From Armatimonadota bacterium (lineage in GTDB: Bacteria > Sysuimicrobiota > Sysuimicrobiia > Sysuimicrobiales > JACQTN01), in the NCBI GenBank assembly GCA_016210785.1, contig JACQTN010000011.1:1-7739 (forward strand): 7,739 bases of DNA, in the 5' to 3' direction. Positions 6,353 to 7,739 of the stretch are shown piece by piece. The notes under the pieces were generated by a model. It was not told where the DNA came from and ran no database searches. It saw only the letters and a program-made list of their open reading frames with translations. How positions within the stretch are numbered: the first letter of the stretch is position 1; each line of letters begins with the position of its first letter. A program made the position numbers and the translations under genes.

Positions 6353-6996
6353 GGCACCGCCTGCGCGCCTACTTCATCACCGGCCTGCTGGTGGTCCTCC
6401 CCGCCGTGGTCACCATCAGCGTGCTTCTGTGGCTGTTCGACTTTCTGGACAGCGTGCTGGGCCGGTTCTTCGCGCTCCTGCTGGGGCGGACCGTGCCCGG
6501 GCTGGGCCTGGTCTCCTCCGTCCTCCTGGTCCTGCTGGCTGGCCTGCTGGCCACCAACATGCTGGGCAGCCGTTTCGTGCAGGCCTTCGATCGCCTGGTC
6601 CTGCGCATCCCCCTGGTGCGCAGCATCTACTCGGCCACCAAGCAGATCAGCGACGCCATCTTCCTGCAGCGCCGCGGCGCGTTCCAGCGCGTGGTGCTGC
6701 TGGAGTGGCCTCGCCTGGGAATCTACACCGTGGGGTTCGTCACCGGCGAGACGCGGGGGGACCTGCAGGAGACGGTGCGCGAGCCCCTGCTGAACGTCTT
6801 TGTCATCACCACGCCCAACCCGACCACCGGCTTCCTCATGCTCGTCCCACGCAGCCAGGTGATTGACCTGGGGATCAGCGTGGAGGACGGCCTCAAGCTC
6901 GCCATGTCGGCGGGCATCGTGGTGCCGTCCCGGCTCTCCACCGACGCGCCCACCCGGCTGGCGGCAGAGGCGAGCGCAGGCCCGCCCCCGCCGTGA
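6349..6996 (+). CDS. DUF502 family membrane protein
   Basis: A 215-residue protein of the DUF502 family, related to plant LIKE-COV proteins; its molecular function is unknown. A short basic N-terminus (MRHRLR) precedes two membrane segments at about 8-30 and 52-70. The soluble part has the family hallmarks RIPLVRSIYSATKQISDAI (86-104), VGFVTGE (128-134) and TTPNPTTGFLMLVP (154-167), then a conserved D-x-G-I-S-V-E-D-G-L-K block (173-183). The tail after about residue 195 ([19 protein letters not shown]) is low complexity and likely disordered. The start overlaps the corC stop (ATGA at 6349-6352) with a GGAG at 6334-6337, and the stop overlaps the cdd start (GTGA at 6993-6996), so it looks like a coupled member of this operon. 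Pairing with a CBS-regulated transporter suggests an envelope role, but this is only context. Confidence 0.9.
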   Translation: MRHRLRAYFITGLLVVLPAVVTISVLLWLFDFLDSVLGRFFALLLGRTVPGLGLVSSVLLVLLAGLLATNMLGSRFVQAFDRLVLRIPLVRSIYSATKQISDAIFLQRRGAFQRVVLLEWPRLGIYTVGFVTGETRGDLQETVREPLLNVFVITTPNPTTGFLMLVPRSQVIDLGISVEDGLKLAMSAGIVVPSRLSTDAPTRLAAEASAGPPPP

Positions 6997-7412
6997 AGCC
7001 GGCCGCGCTGCCCGCCGCGATGCTCCGCCGGCTGGCCCGGGCCGCGATCCGCGCGCGGCGCCGGGCCTACGCCCCGTACTCCCGCTTCCGCGTGGGCGCC
7101 GCGGTGCTGGCGGCGGACGGGACCGTGACGACCGGGTGCAACGTGGAGAACGCTTCCTACGGGTTAACCGTCTGTGCGGAGCGGGTGGCCGTCCAGAAGG
7201 CGGTTTCCGAGGGGCACCGGCGCCTGCGCGCCGTGGCCGTCGTCGGCGGGCCGGACTTCACGCCGCCGTGCGGCGCCTGTCGGCAGGTGATGGTGGAGTT
7301 CGGCGTCACCACCGTCGTCCTGAGCACGCCGGCCGGCCGCACGCAGGTGGTTGCTCTGGCCGAACTGCTGCCCGCGGCCTTCCGGCGGCAGTCCCGGCGC
7401 CGCGATGCCTGA
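6993..7412 (+). CDS. cdd: Cytidine deaminase
   Basis: A 139-residue homotetrameric-type cytidine deaminase, which converts cytidine and deoxycytidine to uridine and deoxyuridine in pyrimidine salvage, in the cytosol. The nucleoside-binding stretch [18 protein letters not shown] (26-43) is followed by [10 protein letters not shown] (48-57), with N50 and E52 expected to contact the ribose. The zinc site is CAER at 61-64 (C61 ligand, E63 catalytic) plus PCGACRQ at 92-98 (C93 and C96 ligands). All catalytic residues are present. The GTG at 6993 overlaps the DUF502 stop and gives a slightly long N-terminus; an in-frame ATG at 7020 would remove nine residues and is possible, though neither has a clear ribosome-binding site. 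Cdd next to era is a common Gram-positive arrangement. The C-terminal [10 protein letters not shown] is a basic tail. Confidence 0.95.
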   Translation: MKPAALPAAMLRRLARAAIRARRRAYAPYSRFRVGAAVLAADGTVTTGCNVENASYGLTVCAERVAVQKAVSEGHRRLRAVAVVGGPDFTPPCGACRQVMVEFGVTTVVLSTPAGRTQVVALAELLPAAFRRQSRRRDA

Positions 7413-7518
7413 GCAGGATCGCGCTCGCGAGCGCGGGCCCGCGGCGGACGCAGCGAGCGCAGGTGCTGAAGCGGCTCCCGCTGCGGGCGCCGCGGCGCGT
7501 GTCGCCGAAGGTGCCGCG
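7413..7518. other. cdd-era spacer with palindromes
   Basis: This stretch reads as non-coding if era starts at 7519. It contains a perfect 14-base palindrome, GCGCTCGCGAGCGC (7421-7434), able to form a 5-bp stem with a CGCG loop, and it overlaps a second palindrome, GCGGGCCCGC (7433-7442). The era frame is open through it from an ATG at 7405 and would give an Ala-rich stretch, but only about 65% of third codon positions are G or C, clearly lower than in the neighbouring genes. GAAGGTG at 7507-7513 is a good ribosome-binding site for 7519. No T-run follows the palindromes, so a terminator is unlikely. Confidence 0.35.
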
Positions 7519-7739
7519 GTGCCCGAGCACCGCTCCGGGTTCGTGGCCATCGTGGGCCGGCCCAACGTGGGCAAGTCCACGCTGCTTAACGCGCTGGTAG
7601 GCTCCAAGATCGCCATTGTTACGGAGAAGCCGCAGACCACACGCGCCGCGCTGTCCGGCGTGGCGACATTGGACGGGCGACATCCGTTCGCGGGCCGGCT
7701 TGTGGAGCAGCTGGGGGGCGGGGACGCGGCCTCATCGGC
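7519..7739 (+). CDS. era: GTPase Era, N-terminal part (runs off window; downstream sequence abnormal)
   Basis: The frame encodes the start of Era, the essential GTPase that binds the 16S rRNA 3' end and helps assemble the 30S subunit. From GTG 7519 it reads [20 protein letters not shown], with the P-loop (G1) GRPNVGKS at residues 13-20. The Era-diagnostic [13 protein letters not shown] follows (switch I/G2 region), then SGVAT. This start has a ribosome-binding site 5 bases upstream and gives a normal-length Era N-terminus. ATG at 7405, overlapping the cdd stop, would add 38 Ala-rich residues and remains possible. After about base 7669 the translation ([20 protein letters not shown]) no longer looks like Era: the DTPG (G3) motif due about 48 residues after the P-loop, near 7699, is missing in all three forward frames. 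No in-frame stop occurs before the edge. The gene could be genuinely altered or the last ~70 bases could be an assembly error. Confidence 0.8.
   Translation, partial: MPEHRSGFVAIVGRPNVGKSTLLNALVGSKIAIVTEKPQTTRAALSGVATLDGRHPFAGRLVEQLGGGDAASS

Noticed and set aside
4981..7491. GCGGGCGCC repeated at 4981, 5019 and 7483
   Set aside because: A nine-base GC-only word is likely by chance in DNA of this composition. The first two copies are better explained as the arms of the hairpin; the third is isolated.
6863..7600. 245-codon + strand frame spanning the DUF502 end, cdd and the era start
   Set aside because: Arg/Pro/Ala-rich shadow frame with no motifs; three motif-supported genes occupy the same bases in other frames.

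Overview
The window is a GC-rich bacterial chromosome fragment whose genes all read on the + strand. It opens inside one gene (argH) and ends inside another (era). Almost every junction is tight: start and stop codons overlap at argH/argR, phoH/pgpH, corC/DUF502 and DUF502/cdd, and there are longer overlaps at pgpH/ybeY and ybeY/dgkA. GC-rich third codon positions, GTG and TTG starts and the gene order suggest a high-GC Terrabacteria-type lineage, for example a GC-rich Bacillota class such as Symbiobacteriia or Thermaerobacter relatives, or the Armatimonadota/CSP1-3 neighbourhood. This placement is inference from gene order; no marker in the window fixes the phylum.

Region 1 (1-979) is the end of an arginine biosynthesis block: the C-terminal part of argininosuccinate lyase, followed by the arginine repressor ArgR. 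A gap of about 55 bases separates it from region 2 (1035-4968). That region holds the conserved 'phoH cluster': a PhoH-family ATPase, a 7TM-HD phosphohydrolase of the PgpH type (c-di-AMP degradation), the rRNA maturation endonuclease YbeY, and a small membrane lipid kinase DgkA.

A 100-base gap (4969-5068) contains a long imperfect inverted repeat. Region 3 (5069-7739) follows it: a CorC/HlyC-type CNNM-CBS membrane transporter with a TTG start, a DUF502 membrane protein, cytidine deaminase (Cdd), and the start of the ribosome-assembly GTPase Era.

phoH-pgpH-ybeY-dgkA-cdd-era is a familiar Gram-positive order. Here a corC-DUF502 pair is inserted between dgkA and cdd. The genes jointly cover RNA and ribosome maturation (PhoH, YbeY, Era), second-messenger turnover (PgpH), envelope lipid and ion homeostasis (DgkA, CorC, DUF502) and pyrimidine salvage (Cdd). 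No mobile element, CRISPR array, tRNA or rRNA is seen, and I found no clear undescribed system. The points most worth checking are the hairpin leader before corC and the era reading frame, which stops resembling Era before the G3 motif near the window end.
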